A stretch of 64,000 bases of DNA from positions 124,001 through 188,000 of the forward strand of contig NZ_CP024923.1 in assembly GCF_002796605.1 (NCBI RefSeq). Direction: 5' to 3'. Position 1 is the first letter of the stretch. The number at the start of each line of letters is the position of its first letter. Position numbers and translations under genes: made by a program. Positions 27,497-36,032 of this stretch are shown here, in pieces. Under the pieces are notes generated by a model, which worked only from the letters and a program-made list of their open reading frames with translations, was not told where the DNA came from and searched no databases. The DNA comes from Sphingomonas psychrotolerans (lineage in GTDB: Bacteria; Pseudomonadota; Alphaproteobacteria; Sphingomonadales; Sphingomonadaceae).

Positions 27497-28032
27497 GTGC
27501 GGATCGCCTTCAGGATTTCATCGACGGTGGTGTCGTGCGGAGCCACCACGCTCTGCACGCGGATCGGGGCGAGCGCATAGAAAGGATTTCTTATCGCTGC
27601 CAGTTCGGCGAGGATCTCCTCGGGATCGCGACCGCGGAGCAGCGGGCGGGTGTCGCGGCGGCGGACGCGGTCGGCGAGCACCGCGGGCTCGGCATCGAGC
27701 CAGATCGCGATCGCCTGATCGAGGATCAACCCACGGGTGTCGTCGTTGATGAAGGCGCCGCCGCCGGTGGCGATTACCTTGGGCGTGCCGTCGATCAGCC
27801 GGGCGATGACGCGGCGCTCCCCGTCGCGGAAATAGGGTTCGCCGAACTTCTCGAAAATATCGGAGATGCTCATCCCCGCCGCGGCCTCGATCTCGTGATC
27901 GGCATCGACGAAGGGCAGCCGCAGGCGCTGGGCAAGACGACGGCCGACCGTCGTCTTGCCCGCACCCATCAGCCCGACCAGCACGATCGGCTTGCCCTTC
28001 CAGGGCCAGTCTTGGACATGCGCTTGCAACAT
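27493..28032 (-). CDS. aroK: Shikimate kinase
   Basis: A 179-residue kinase. Walker A is LVGLMGAGKTTVGRRLAQRL, the shikimate-binding region is FVDADHEIEAAAGMSISDIF, and VIATGGGAFI carries the conserved GGG loop. The lid Arg lies in RDTRPLL. It phosphorylates shikimate in aromatic amino-acid synthesis. The aroK-aroB order with a 4-base overlap is standard. The upstream 73 bases separate it from the divergent small-protein gene and must hold promoters for both. Confidence 0.96.
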   Translation of the reverse strand: MLQAHVQDWPWKGKPIVLVGLMGAGKTTVGRRLAQRLRLPFVDADHEIEAAAGMSISDIFEKFGEPYFRDGERRVIARLIDGTPKVIATGGGAFINDDTRGLILDQAIAIWLDAEPAVLADRVRRRDTRPLLRGRDPEEILAELAAIRNPFYALAPIRVQSVVAPHDTTVDEILKAIRT

Positions 28033-28105
28033 CGTCGGGGGGCTATACAGCGAGGGCGGGTCTCGGGCAAAAGGCCCGCGATATTCTCAATTTTTGGACC
28101 ATTCC

Positions 28106-28243
28106 ATGTCCCGATCGCTCGTCGCGCTCATTGTCGTCCTCCTCGTGCTGGTGGGCGGAATCATATTCCTCTCGACGCGCAACACCGAGAAGGAACCGGT
28201 CCGCATGGAGAAGGTGGTCCCGCTTGATAACCTCACGAACTAA
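28106..28243 (+). CDS. 45-residue single-pass membrane protein, unknown
   Basis: MSRSLVALIVVLLVLVGGII forms one membrane helix directly at the N-terminus. About 25 polar residues (FLSTRNTEKEPVRMEKVV and the last few) follow. It overlaps the next gene by 20 bases, and the same pairing of a tiny membrane protein with a large exported protein precedes xerD, so a joint role is possible. No family is recognised. I support it by the clean helix, the position and the tight overlap. Confidence 0.65.
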   Translation: MSRSLVALIVVLLVLVGGIIFLSTRNTEKEPVRMEKVVPLDNLTN

Positions 28244-30005
28244 GGTTTCGCGGATCGGGTTTGCGGCGCTGCTGCTCGCCGGCGTGGGGATGCCCGCGCT
28301 GGGGCAGGATACGCCCGAATCGCTGCTGCCGCCGGGGTTCGACGATCCGGCGCCGACGCCCGCGCCTGCGCCAGGTCCGGCGCCTGCGCCGACGCGCGTG
28401 GCCCCGCCGGGGGCGCCGGTCGACGGCGTCACGCTGCCCGCCGACGCGGAACCGGGCAACGCTGCCGAAGGTGTTCAGGAGCAGGTCGCGATCGACCTTT
28501 CCAGATACGAACTGCCCGAATTCGCCAGACATTCGCTCGATCGCGTGGGCGCATTCGCGGCCGGCAATGCGGCGTTCCCGGCGGATTCGTTCGGAGGCGC
28601 CGACGGGCGTTTCCTGCAGGTCCTGATGCGGCGGATGGACGCGCCGATCGCGTCGCGCTGGGCATCGATCGTATTGCGGCGCGCGCTGATGTCGCCGCTC
28701 GATACGCCGGCAGGCGTGAACGGCGCCGATTTCGCCGCCGATCGCGCCTGGGCGCTGCTGCGGATGGGCGAAGCGAATGCCGCGCGCGCCGTGATCGACG
28801 ACGTCGACACCGACAATTACACGACCTGGCTCTATCAGGTTGCGATGCAGGCGGCGCTGGCCAATGGCGATCCGGCAGCGCTCTGCCCGATCGCCGACAA
28901 GGGCGCGGCGGCGATCGCGCAGCGCGGCTGGGCGCTGGCGCAGGCGATGTGCACGGGGCTTGCCGGCAAGCCGAACGAGGCGGGACAAGCTTTCAACCGC
29001 GCGCGTTCGGGGAGCAGCCCGTCGGATATCGACAATCTGCTCGCCGAGAAGGTGCTCGGCACCGGTGCGCAGGGGCGTCGTGCCGTTACGATCGAGTGGA
29101 ACCCGGTGCGCCAGCTGACGGCGTGGCGTTGGGGACTGGCGACCGCGACGGGAGTCGAGGTGCCGGCCGATCTCTACCAGACCGCGGGACCGCAAGTGCG
29201 CTATTGGCAGGCGCTCGCGCCCAATCTCGACCCTGTGGCGCGCGCGCCTGCGGCCGAGCTCGCCGCTACAGCGGGCGTCTTCTCGAACGCGGGGCTGGTC
29301 GACCTCTATTCGGAGATCGAGCAGGGCGGAGACAGCGGCGATGCCCAGACCGTCGCGCGCGATCTGCGCACCGCCTATACCGACGGCAATGTCGGCAACC
29401 GGATCAAGGCGCTGCGCACTTTGTGGGATGCGGCGAACACGCCGCGCACTCGTTATGCCCGGCTGATTCTCACTGCACGTGCGGCCGCGTGGATCCCCGC
29501 GAGCGACAAGGTCGAGGATGCGGACCGGCTGATCGCGTCGATGTTGTCATCCGGCTATGAGGCGGCGGCGCTCGAATGGCGCGGCGTGGCCAAGCGTGGC
29601 AGCGAGGGCTGGGCGCTGCTCGCGCTCGCCGATCCGGGCGGCGCGAGCGTCGCGGCCGGCGACGTCACCGGCTTTGCCGAGGGCGGATCGCGGCGCAAGG
29701 CGCAGATGCTGGCCGCCGGGCTGGCCGGGCTCGGCAAGTTGAGCGCGGGAGAGGCGCAGAATGCCGCGGCCGCGCTGGACGTGCAGATCGGCGGGGCGAA
29801 TGCGTGGACGCAGGCGATCGATGCGGCCGGGCAGCGCGGCGACGCGGCGACGGTGGCTTTGCTTGCCGGGGTCGGCATGCAATCGCTCAGCTGGGACTAT
29901 GTCTCCCCCGAGGCGTTGTTCCACATCGTCGCGGCGATGCGCGCGGCGGGGATGGGCAATTATGCGCGGATGATCGCCGTCGAGGCGGTCACGCGGTCGG
30001 CTTGA
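28224..30005 (+). CDS. Large exported protein of unknown function before xerD (TTG start)
   Basis: 593 residues from a TTG at 28224, chosen because it places a GAAGGTGG site 7 bases upstream and yields a good signal peptide (KVSRIGFAALLLAGVGMPAL, ending ALGQ). A Pro/Ala-rich linker (residues 25-60) leads to an all-helical body rich in Ala, with repeated WALLRMGEANAARAVIDD-like units that look like TPR or SEL1-style repeats. It is probably periplasmic. Its stop makes a TTGA overlap with xerD. I do not recognise a named family. Confidence 0.75.
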   Translation: MITSRTKVSRIGFAALLLAGVGMPALGQDTPESLLPPGFDDPAPTPAPAPGPAPAPTRVAPPGAPVDGVTLPADAEPGNAAEGVQEQVAIDLSRYELPEFARHSLDRVGAFAAGNAAFPADSFGGADGRFLQVLMRRMDAPIASRWASIVLRRALMSPLDTPAGVNGADFAADRAWALLRMGEANAARAVIDDVDTDNYTTWLYQVAMQAALANGDPAALCPIADKGAAAIAQRGWALAQAMCTGLAGKPNEAGQAFNRARSGSSPSDIDNLLAEKVLGTGAQGRRAVTIEWNPVRQLTAWRWGLATATGVEVPADLYQTAGPQVRYWQALAPNLDPVARAPAAELAATAGVFSNAGLVDLYSEIEQGGDSGDAQTVARDLRTAYTDGNVGNRIKALRTLWDAANTPRTRYARLILTARAAAWIPASDKVEDADRLIASMLSSGYEAAALEWRGVAKRGSEGWALLALADPGGASVAAGDVTGFAEGGSRRKAQMLAAGLAGLGKLSAGEAQNAAAALDVQIGGANAWTQAIDAAGQRGDAATVALLAGVGMQSLSWDYVSPEALFHIVAAMRAAGMGNYARMIAVEAVTRSA

Positions 30006-30910
30006 GCCGAGCCGACGACCGCGCGCTGATCGAGCGCTTTCTGGAAATGATGCGAGCGGAAGCCGGCGCGGCGGCGAACACCGTCGCGGCATACGGCACC
30101 GACTTGCGGCTGGCTTCGGCGACGCTCGACGGGCGGCTCGGCGACGCCGGGGCGCGCGAGCTCGAGAAGGTGGCCGGGGAATGGCAGGCGCTGGCGCGCT
30201 CGACGGTGGCGCGCAAGGCGGCGGCGCTGCGGCGCTTCTTCGCCTTTCTGGCCGATGAGGGGCTGCGCAAGGACGATCCGGGCGCCGCGCTGCCCCGGCC
30301 AGGCACGACGCGGGCATTGCCCAAGATATTGAGCACCGACGATGTCGACGCGATGTTCGCGGCGATCGCGGCGCGGCAGGCGCGGGTGCCCGCCGACCCG
30401 CTCGACCTGCGGCTCGCGGCGTTGATCGAACTGCTCTACGGATCCGGGCTGCGCGCGACCGAATTGGTGTCGCTTCCGCGCAACGCCGTGGCGCCGGACC
30501 GGCCGTATCTGATTCTGAAGGGCAAAGGCGGGCGCGAGCGGCTGGTGCCGATTTCGGATCGCGCGCGCGCGGCTGTGGCGGCGTGGCGCGAGCATGTCGC
30601 AACCGGCCGGCCGTGGCTGTTTCCTTCGGGCAAGGCGCATCTCTCGCGGGTGCGGCTCTATCAGCTCGTCCGGGCGCTGGCGGCGGAGGCGGGGATTCCG
30701 CCCGATCGGGTGAGCCCGCACGTGCTGCGTCATGCCTTTGCGACGCACCTGCTCGAAGGCGGGGCCGATCTGCGCGCGTTGCAGGCGATGCTGGGCCATG
30801 CCGATATCGCGACGACCGAGATCTATACGCATGTCGACAGCAAACGGCTGGTCGATCTGGTGAACGAGCGGCATCCACTGGGCGAGGCGCTGGGGCGGAA
30901 GGGGAAATGA
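30002..30910 (+). CDS. xerD: Tyrosine recombinase XerD
   Basis: 302 residues from a TTG at 30002 that overlaps the preceding stop (TTGA); earlier in-frame starts would run far into the previous gene. The N-terminal SAM-like domain (NTVAAYGTDLRLASATLDG) and the catalytic domain are complete: R151 in GSGLRATELV, K in LKGKGGRERLVP, HVLRHAFATHLLEGGADLRA, GHADIATTEIYTHV with the Tyr nucleophile. With XerC it resolves chromosome dimers at dif. XerC and XerD are hard to separate by eye, but the aroK-xer-accA context is usual for this copy. Confidence 0.93.
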   Translation: MSRADDRALIERFLEMMRAEAGAAANTVAAYGTDLRLASATLDGRLGDAGARELEKVAGEWQALARSTVARKAAALRRFFAFLADEGLRKDDPGAALPRPGTTRALPKILSTDDVDAMFAAIAARQARVPADPLDLRLAALIELLYGSGLRATELVSLPRNAVAPDRPYLILKGKGGRERLVPISDRARAAVAAWREHVATGRPWLFPSGKAHLSRVRLYQLVRALAAEAGIPPDRVSPHVLRHAFATHLLEGGADLRALQAMLGHADIATTEIYTHVDSKRLVDLVNERHPLGEALGRKGK

Positions 30911-30933
30911 TCCTCCCTTTGGCCGGGGAGGAT
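30910..30933. repeat. C/G-rich hairpin after xerD
   Basis: ATCCTCCC and GGGAGGAT form an 8-bp stem with an 8-base loop right at the xerD stop codon. No T-run follows. It may trim or pause the transcript before accA, 52 bases on. Confidence 0.5.
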
Positions 30934-30985
30934 TGGACATCGGCACGCGTTGACGTGACCGAGCGGCGGGGCTAGCCGCGCAACG

Positions 30986-31933
30986 ATGGCAACCTTCCTC
31001 GACTTCGAGAAACCGATCGCCGAGCTGCAGAGCCGGATCGACGAACTGCGCCGCACCGCCGAGGGCGGCGCGGTGGACATCGACGCGGAGATCGCGCCGC
31101 TGCAGGCCAAGGCCGAGCGACTGCTGCAGGACACCTATGCGAAGCTGACGCCGTGGCAGAAGACGCAGGTCGCGCGGCATCCCGAGCGGCCGCACTTCAA
31201 ACATTATGTCGCGGGGCTGATCGAAGACTTCATGCCGCTGGGCGGCGACCGCGCGTTTGCCGACGACAATGCGATCATCGGCGGGCTGGGGCGCTTTCGC
31301 GGGCGCCGGGTGATGGTGATCGGCCACGAAAAAGGCGACGACACCGCGAGTCGGCTCAAGCACAATTTCGGCATGGGCAAGCCAGAGGGCTATCGCAAGG
31401 CGATCCGGCTGATGCGGCTCGCCGACAAGTTCCGGCTGCCGGTGATCACCTTGGTAGACACTTCGGGCGCGTTTCCCGGGGTACAGGCCGAGGAGCGCGG
31501 CCAGGCCGAAGCGATCGCGCGCTCGACCGAAATGTGCCTCAACCTCGGCGTGCCTCTGGTGGCGACGATCCTCGGCGAGGGCGGCTCGGGCGGGGCGGTG
31601 GCGCTGGCGGCGGGCAACCAGGTGCTGATGATGGAGCATGCGGTCTATTCGGTGATCTCCCCCGAAGGCTGCGCCTCGATCCTGTGGCGCACCGCCGACA
31701 AGGCTTCCGATGCCGCCGAAGCGATGAAGGTGACGGCGCAGCATCTGAAGGAGCTCAAGGTGATCGACGGCATCATCCCCGAGCCGCTGGGCGGCGCACA
31801 CCGCGATCCCGGCCTGGCGGTGCGGACGCTGGGCGACGCAGTGGAGGCGGCGCTGGACGGCTTTGACGGCCTCCCGCCGGAGGCGCTGCGGCAGGCGCGG
31901 CGCGCCAAATTCCTGGCGATGGGGCGGATCTGA
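30986..31933 (+). CDS. accA: Acetyl-CoA carboxylase carboxyltransferase subunit alpha
   Basis: A 315-residue protein. [20 protein letters not shown] is the usual start. Conserved blocks include [68 protein letters not shown] (here [10 protein letters not shown]), and [15 protein letters not shown]. It moves carboxyl from carboxybiotin to acetyl-CoA with AccD, the first step of fatty acid synthesis. The length is normal. A strong hairpin terminator follows. Confidence 0.97.
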   Translation: MATFLDFEKPIAELQSRIDELRRTAEGGAVDIDAEIAPLQAKAERLLQDTYAKLTPWQKTQVARHPERPHFKHYVAGLIEDFMPLGGDRAFADDNAIIGGLGRFRGRRVMVIGHEKGDDTASRLKHNFGMGKPEGYRKAIRLMRLADKFRLPVITLVDTSGAFPGVQAEERGQAEAIARSTEMCLNLGVPLVATILGEGGSGGAVALAAGNQVLMMEHAVYSVISPEGCASILWRTADKASDAAEAMKVTAQHLKELKVIDGIIPEPLGGAHRDPGLAVRTLGDAVEAALDGFDGLPPEALRQARRAKFLAMGRI

Positions 31934-31956
31934 ACTTACCCCTAGATCGAGCAAGA

Positions 31957-31992
31957 AAAAGGGCGGCGGAACCGAAGTTCCGCTGCCCTTTT
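31957..31992. terminator. Bidirectional intrinsic terminator between accA and flp1
   Basis: AAAAGGGC(G/A)GCGGAAC pairs with its complement around a short loop, with A-run on one side and T-run on the other, between convergent accA and the first pilin gene. It can work in both directions. Confidence 0.85.
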
Positions 31993-32013
31993 CATAGTTT
32001 CAGACAAGGAGGC

Positions 32014-32175
32014 CTATTCTGCCTTCATGTTCGACGTGACGTTGCTGAAGGTCTTGTTGAGCTGATTGCCCAGACCCTGCATCGCTGCGATTGCGGCAAC
32101 GGCGATCAGCGCGGCGATCAGACCATATTCGATCGCAGTGGCGCCCTTGGTGTTCTTCAGAAACTTGCGGATCAT
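32014..32175 (-). CDS. Flp family type IVb pilin, copy 1
   Basis: 53 residues from the ATG at 32175 (GGGAGAG site 5 bases ahead); in-frame upstream starts are not conserved. The class IVb prepilin cleavage region GATAIEYGLIAAL has the Glu at mature position 5. The hydrophobic helix continues to AAMQGLGNQLNKTFSNV. Flp pilin forms the tight-adherence (Tad) pilus after cleavage by a prepilin peptidase. The Tad machinery is not in this window. Its mature part is identical to that of copy 2. Confidence 0.93.
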   Translation of the reverse strand: MIRKFLKNTKGATAIEYGLIAALIAVAAIAAMQGLGNQLNKTFSNVTSNMKAE

Positions 32176-32294
32176 CGATACTCTCCCACAGAAATCGCGA
32201 CCGGCGCCTCTGCGCGAGTCTCGTTTCATATGCGGAACAATAATCAACGAAAAATGAAGATATCCCCGTGCGCCTGGTGGCGACCGGAATCAAA

Positions 32295-32325
32295 AAGGGC
32301 GGCGGAACCGAGTTCCGCCGCCCTT
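32295..32325 (-). terminator. Intrinsic terminator after flp2
   Basis: AAGGGCGGCGGAAC with complement GTTCCGCCGCCCTT forms a 14-bp stem with a 3-base loop; on the minus strand it is followed by a T-run. It is nearly the same hairpin as the one after flp1. Confidence 0.85.
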
Positions 32326-32347
32326 CGTGTCCTTGGACCAGAAAGTC

Positions 32348-32515
32348 CTAGGTAGCCTTCATGTTCGACGTGACGTTGCTGAAGGTCTTGTTGAGCTGAT
32401 TGCCCAGACCCTGCATCGCGGCGATCGCGGCGACGGCGATGAGAGCGGCGATAAGGCCGTACTCGATTGCGGTGGCGCCCTTGGAATTCTTAACGAAGTT
32501 GCGAATCTTCTGCAT
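32348..32515 (-). CDS. Flp family type IVb pilin, copy 2
   Basis: 55 residues from the ATG at 32515, starting MQKIRNFVKNSKGATAIEYG. The processed part matches copy 1 except for the last residue (Thr for Glu). At the DNA level the 3' 65 bases are identical, while the 5' half differs at third codon positions. It has its own terminator and a 172-base gap before copy 1, so each copy may be expressed separately. It is a pilus subunit or a minor variant of it. Confidence 0.93.
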   Translation of the reverse strand: MQKIRNFVKNSKGATAIEYGLIAALIAVAAIAAMQGLGNQLNKTFSNVTSNMKAT

Positions 32516-32647
32516 AACCGGTCTCCAACGTTCAGGAAGTACTTCATTCACCCGGCCGGCCCGGAGATCCGGTACGGCATCAACAACCTTAGGGAAGGGA
32601 AGTAAAGAAACGGCTAAATCGGACAATTACGTAGCCATTAACGATGT

Positions 32648-32830
32648 TTAGCCGGCGGTCTGCACCTTGCTGCTGACACTGTTCCACATCTCGCTGGTCA
32701 CTGAGCCGAGCGCGACCAATGCTGCCATGATGGCAAGCACGATCAGTGCGCAGATCAGGCCATATTCGATTGCCGTGGCCGCCTTCGTATTGCCGGCGAG
32801 GCGGTGGATCGTCTTCACAAGGGCTCGCAT
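32648..32830 (-). CDS. Flp family type IVb pilin, copy 3 (divergent)
   Basis: 60 residues from the ATG at 32830; a GTG just before it (32833) is the alternative. A GGGGGAGAAG site lies 8 bases upstream of the ATG. The core TKAATAIEYGLICALIVLAI keeps the pilin Glu, but the tail (LGSVTSEMWNSVSSKVQTAG) differs clearly from copies 1 and 2 and contains a Cys in the helix. It may be a minor pilin. It is divergent from mutT; only 56 bases separate their starts. Confidence 0.9.
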   Translation of the reverse strand: MRALVKTIHRLAGNTKAATAIEYGLICALIVLAIMAALVALGSVTSEMWNSVSSKVQTAG

Positions 32831-32886
32831 CACGCCCGCTTCTCCCCCACAGGATTTGGCGGAGATAAACGAGGAGCGTTAACGAA

Positions 32887-33300
32887 GTGTCGATCGAGAT
32901 ATCCGGGCTATTGCTGGTGGTGGCGGTCGCGCTCGTCGACCGTGAAGGACGCGTGCTGGTCCAGCAGCGCCCGCCGGGTAAGCCGATGGCGGGGCTGTGG
33001 GAATTCCCCGGCGGCAAGGTCGAGGCGGGCGAAGTGCCCGAGGTGGCTTTGGTGCGCGAACTCGCCGAGGAACTGGGGATCGACGTTGCAACCGGGGCGC
33101 TGGCTCCGATCGCCTTCGCCAGCGAGGGGCTGGGCGAACGGCATTTGCTGCTGCTGCTCTATGTGGCGCATGAATGGGCAGGGACTCCCGAACCGCGGCA
33201 TGCCAGCGCGCTGCAATGGGTGCGCCCGGCGGAGATGCGGACGCTGGCGATGCCCCCGGCGGACGTGCCGCTGGTCGATGCGCTGGAGCGGCTGCTCTAG
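32887..33300 (+). CDS. mutT: MutT-type Nudix hydrolase (8-oxo-dGTP pyrophosphohydrolase)
   Basis: 137 residues from a GTG at 32887, with GAGGAG about 10 bases before it. The Nudix box GGKVEAGEVPEVALVRELAE followed by ELGI is complete, and LWEFPGGK before it is typical of MutT. It hydrolyses oxidised nucleoside triphosphates and so prevents A:T to C:G transversions. The short length fits MutT alone without a ThiE-like fusion. It converges with the methyltransferase gene, and their ends overlap by 4 bases. Confidence 0.9.
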   Translation: MSIEISGLLLVVAVALVDREGRVLVQQRPPGKPMAGLWEFPGGKVEAGEVPEVALVRELAEELGIDVATGALAPIAFASEGLGERHLLLLLYVAHEWAGTPEPRHASALQWVRPAEMRTLAMPPADVPLVDALERLL

Positions 33301-34148
33301 TCCGGCCGCTTCGGCTTCAGCGCGTCGGCGAGCGAGGCTGTGGCACTGCCCCGACGCGCGGCCTTGGGCTGCGAAGGATCGGGCGCCCAGCCGGTGAGAT
33401 AGACGATCTCGAAGCGTTCGGGGGTGCGGCCGTCTGGTTCGGCACGATCGGCGAAGGCCGCCGATGCACGGACGAGGGTGTCGCGAGTGAGCGGCGCAGG
33501 GTTGGGAAGCAGGTTGGTCGCGGCCATGCCGCGCAGGTCGCGCAGCAGATTGGGCAGTCCGGCATAGCGCACCACCAAAGTCTCGACGTCGGACACCGGC
33601 AAGGCGAAGCCGGCGCGGCTGAGCAGATCGCCGCCGGCGCGAACGTCGATCTGCGGGTGGAAGCGGGCGGCAGGGCGCACGGTCTCGGCTTCGCGCAGAC
33701 AGCCGCGCAACGTGGCGAGCGTGCCGGCACCGGCAAAGGCAGCGAGGAACAGCCCGTCGGGGCGCAGTATCCGCCGTGCGAGCGCGAGTGCGCCTGGCAC
33801 GTCGTTGACCTGATCGAGCACGCCGACAGAGATCACCAGATCGAATGCGGCGTCGGCGAAGGGCAGGCGATCTTCGTCGGCCTGTACTCCGCCCGCCGCG
33901 CGCGCGAACCCGAACCCGGCATCGAGCCGGGCGATGCGCGCGCCGGGAATGTGCAGGTCGCCGGCAAAGCTGCCGAGATCGAGCACGTCACGGAAATCGC
34001 GCTTTACGCCGTCGAGCCGCTCGAGCAGGCCGTCGAGCATATGTTCGCGCAGGAACGAAAAGCCGGCAAAACCGGGCGCGGCGCGATCGCGGCGGCGGCG
34101 GCGGAGCGCGCGGGAGAAGATTTCGGAGGGTGTTTCGGAGTCGGGCAC
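33297..34148 (-). CDS. SAM-dependent methyltransferase (BioC/Methyltransf_11 type)
   Basis: 283 residues from a GTG at 34148, beginning MPDSETPSEIFSRALRRRRR. An upstream ATG at 34193 would overlap the divergent comF start, so it is less likely. SAM-binding motifs are VLDLGSFAGDL, then DEDRLPFADAAFDLVISVGV and LRPDGLFLAAFAGAGTL. The C-terminus is specific to alphaproteobacterial homologues often called BioC-like or NDUFAF5-like (complex I assembly hydroxylase relatives). The substrate cannot be told. Confidence 0.85.
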   Translation of the reverse strand: MPDSETPSEIFSRALRRRRRDRAAPGFAGFSFLREHMLDGLLERLDGVKRDFRDVLDLGSFAGDLHIPGARIARLDAGFGFARAAGGVQADEDRLPFADAAFDLVISVGVLDQVNDVPGALALARRILRPDGLFLAAFAGAGTLATLRGCLREAETVRPAARFHPQIDVRAGGDLLSRAGFALPVSDVETLVVRYAGLPNLLRDLRGMAATNLLPNPAPLTRDTLVRASAAFADRAEPDGRTPERFEIVYLTGWAPDPSQPKAARRGSATASLADALKPKRPD

Positions 34149-34191
34149 GTGCGGCTTGTGCCGCGTGGCTGCGCCCGCGACAAGGAGCGGC

Positions 34192-34923
34192 ATGGCTGCG
34201 CTCGCTTCCCTTGCACGGCTCGCCGACCTTGCGCTGCCGCCGCGCTGCCCGGGCTGCGGCGAAGTCATTGCGGCGCCCCATCGCTTCTGCGCGCGCTGCT
34301 GGGGGAGCCTGCGCTTCCTCGGTCCGCCCTGGTGCGCGGGCTGCCAGCTGCCGTTCGAGTTCGATCGCGGCGAGGGCGCGCTTTGCGGGGAGTGTCTCGC
34401 CGATCCCCCGCCGCATGACGGCGTGCGCGCGGCGGTGGCGTATGGCGATGTCGCGCGCGAGGTGGCGCTCAAGCTAAAATATTCGGGGAAGCTGGCCTGC
34501 GCCGAGACCATGGCGCGCGCGATGGCGCGGCTGATGCCGGAGGGGGCCGATCTGCTGGTGCCGGTGCCGCTGCACCGCTGGCGGATCTGGTCGCGCGGGT
34601 TCAATCAGGCCGCGCTGATCGCCGGCGCCTTGTCCCGCGCCACCCGAGTGCCCGCCAATGTCGAGCTGCTGCGGCGAGTGAAGGCGACGCCGGTGCTGCG
34701 CGGGCTGGGTCCGCGGGGCCGGGCAAAGGCGGTGGCGGGGGCGTTCGCGCTGGCGAGTGATGCGAAGCCAAAATTGGCCGGCAAGACCGTGGTGCTGATC
34801 GACGATGTGCATACCAGCGGCGCGACCGCGGCGGCCTGCGCGCGGGTACTCAAGCGCGGCGGGGCGGCCAAAGTGATCCTTCTGTGCTGGGCGCGCGTTC
34901 TCGGAGACGAGGCGCTGGATTGA
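34192..34923 (+). CDS. comF: ComF family protein (phosphoribosyltransferase-like)
   Basis: 243 residues. A zinc-binding front part has CPGCGEV, CARCWG, CAGCQLP and CGECLAD, and the phosphoribosyltransferase domain has VPVPLHRWRIWSRGFNQAAL and the PRPP loop VVLIDDVHTSGATAAACA. ComF is needed for DNA uptake in naturally competent bacteria and is kept widely in others with an unclear role. The start ATG has a GGAGCGG site 2-8 bases upstream. It is divergent from the methyltransferase gene. Confidence 0.93.
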   Translation: MAALASLARLADLALPPRCPGCGEVIAAPHRFCARCWGSLRFLGPPWCAGCQLPFEFDRGEGALCGECLADPPPHDGVRAAVAYGDVAREVALKLKYSGKLACAETMARAMARLMPEGADLLVPVPLHRWRIWSRGFNQAALIAGALSRATRVPANVELLRRVKATPVLRGLGPRGRAKAVAGAFALASDAKPKLAGKTVVLIDDVHTSGATAAACARVLKRGGAAKVILLCWARVLGDEALD

Positions 34924-34956
34924 CAAGCGCCCCCGGGTCCACAATTCGAGGCACCA

Positions 34957-35214
34957 ATGGCCAAGATCGAAATCTACACCAAGGCATTCTGTCCTTATTG
35001 CACCCGCGCCAAGGCGCTGCTCGATTCCAAGCAGGTAGAGTATGAAGAGATCGACATCACCATGGGCGGGCCGCGACGCCAGGAGATGATCCAGCGCGCC
35101 AATGGCCGCACCACGGTTCCGCAAATCTTCATCGACGACAAGCATATCGGCGGATCGGACGATCTTGCCGCGCTCGACCATCAAGGCGGGCTCGATCCGC
35201 TGCTGACCGCATGA
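34957..35214 (+). CDS. grxC: Glutaredoxin 3
   Basis: 85 residues with active site CPYC (FCPYCTRAKALLDSK), the cis-Pro region TTVPQIFIDDKHIGGSDDL and a normal length for class I glutaredoxin. It reduces disulfides and glutathionylated proteins using glutathione. It overlaps the next gene by 4 bases (ATGA), and the ComF-GrxC-nitrilase-DUF1178 order is common in this group of bacteria. Confidence 0.96.
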   Translation: MAKIEIYTKAFCPYCTRAKALLDSKQVEYEEIDITMGGPRRQEMIQRANGRTTVPQIFIDDKHIGGSDDLAALDHQGGLDPLLTA

Positions 35215-36032
35215 GGGCAGCGCTGCTCCAGATGACCAGCGGGATCGATCCCGCGGCGAATGCCCGTATGCTGGTCGGCGGCGTGGAGCAGGCGAAAGCG
35301 GGCGGGGCGGCGATGCTGTTCACCCCGGAAATGTCGGGGTTGCTCGACCGGGATCGCGACCGCGCGGCGGGATCATTGGTGCACGAGGATGAGGATCGCG
35401 TGCTCGCGGCAGTGCGCGAGGCGGCGGTGAAGCATGGGCTGTGGGTGCATCTCGGCAGCCTCGCGGTGCTGCGCGAGGACGGCAGGCTCGCCAATCGCGG
35501 CTTCGTGATCGACGATTCGGGCGCGATCCGGGCGCGCTACGACAAGATGCACCTCTTTGACGTCGACTTGCCGACCGGCGAGAGCTGGCGCGAATCGAAC
35601 AGCTATGCGCCGGGCGAGCGCGCTGTGACGGTGCAGACCCCGCTCGGGATACTCGGGCTCGCGATCTGCTATGATCTGCGCTTTCCCGACCTGTTCCGTT
35701 CGCTGAGCGATGCCGGCGCGACGTTATTGGCGGTGCCGGCGGCATTTACCCGGCCGACCGGCGCGGCGCACTGGCACGTACTGCTGCGGGCGCGGGCAAT
35801 CGAGGCGGCGGCGTTCGTGATCGCGGCGGCACAGACCGGAATGCACGAGGACGGCCGCGCGACCTGGGGCCATTCGCTGGTCGCAGATCCGTGGGGCGAA
35901 TTGCTGCTCGACATGGGCGAGCCCGCCGGCGTGGGGTTTGCCGAGATCGACCCGGCACGGACCGAGGCGGCGCGCAGCCGCGTGCCGGTGCTTCGCCATC
36001 GCCGCGCGATCCCGCCGGTGGAAAGGCTGTGA
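35211..36032 (+). CDS. Carbon-nitrogen hydrolase, Nit2-like omega-amidase family
   Basis: 273 residues. The nitrilase-superfamily triad is visible: Glu in LFTPEMSGLLD, Lys in RYDKMHLFDVDLP, Cys in GLAICYDLRFPDLFR. The second-Glu region and ARAIEAAAFVIAAAQTG are also present. Close relatives are Nit1/Nit2, which repair deaminated glutathione or hydrolyse omega-amides of 2-oxo acids. Its place behind grxC fits a role in glutathione upkeep. It starts within the grxC stop and ends in a GTGA overlap with the DUF1178 gene. Confidence 0.93.
   Translation: MRAALLQMTSGIDPAANARMLVGGVEQAKAGGAAMLFTPEMSGLLDRDRDRAAGSLVHEDEDRVLAAVREAAVKHGLWVHLGSLAVLREDGRLANRGFVIDDSGAIRARYDKMHLFDVDLPTGESWRESNSYAPGERAVTVQTPLGILGLAICYDLRFPDLFRSLSDAGATLLAVPAAFTRPTGAAHWHVLLRARAIEAAAFVIAAAQTGMHEDGRATWGHSLVADPWGELLLDMGEPAGVGFAEIDPARTEAARSRVPVLRHRRAIPPVERL

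Noticed and set aside
29576..30001. Upstream in-frame extension of xerD
   Set aside because: It would overlap the previous gene by over 400 bases and add non-conserved residues; the TTG at 30002 gives the normal length.
34149..34193. Upstream ATG for the methyltransferase
   Set aside because: It would overlap the divergent comF start; the GTG at 34148 gives a family-like N-terminus.
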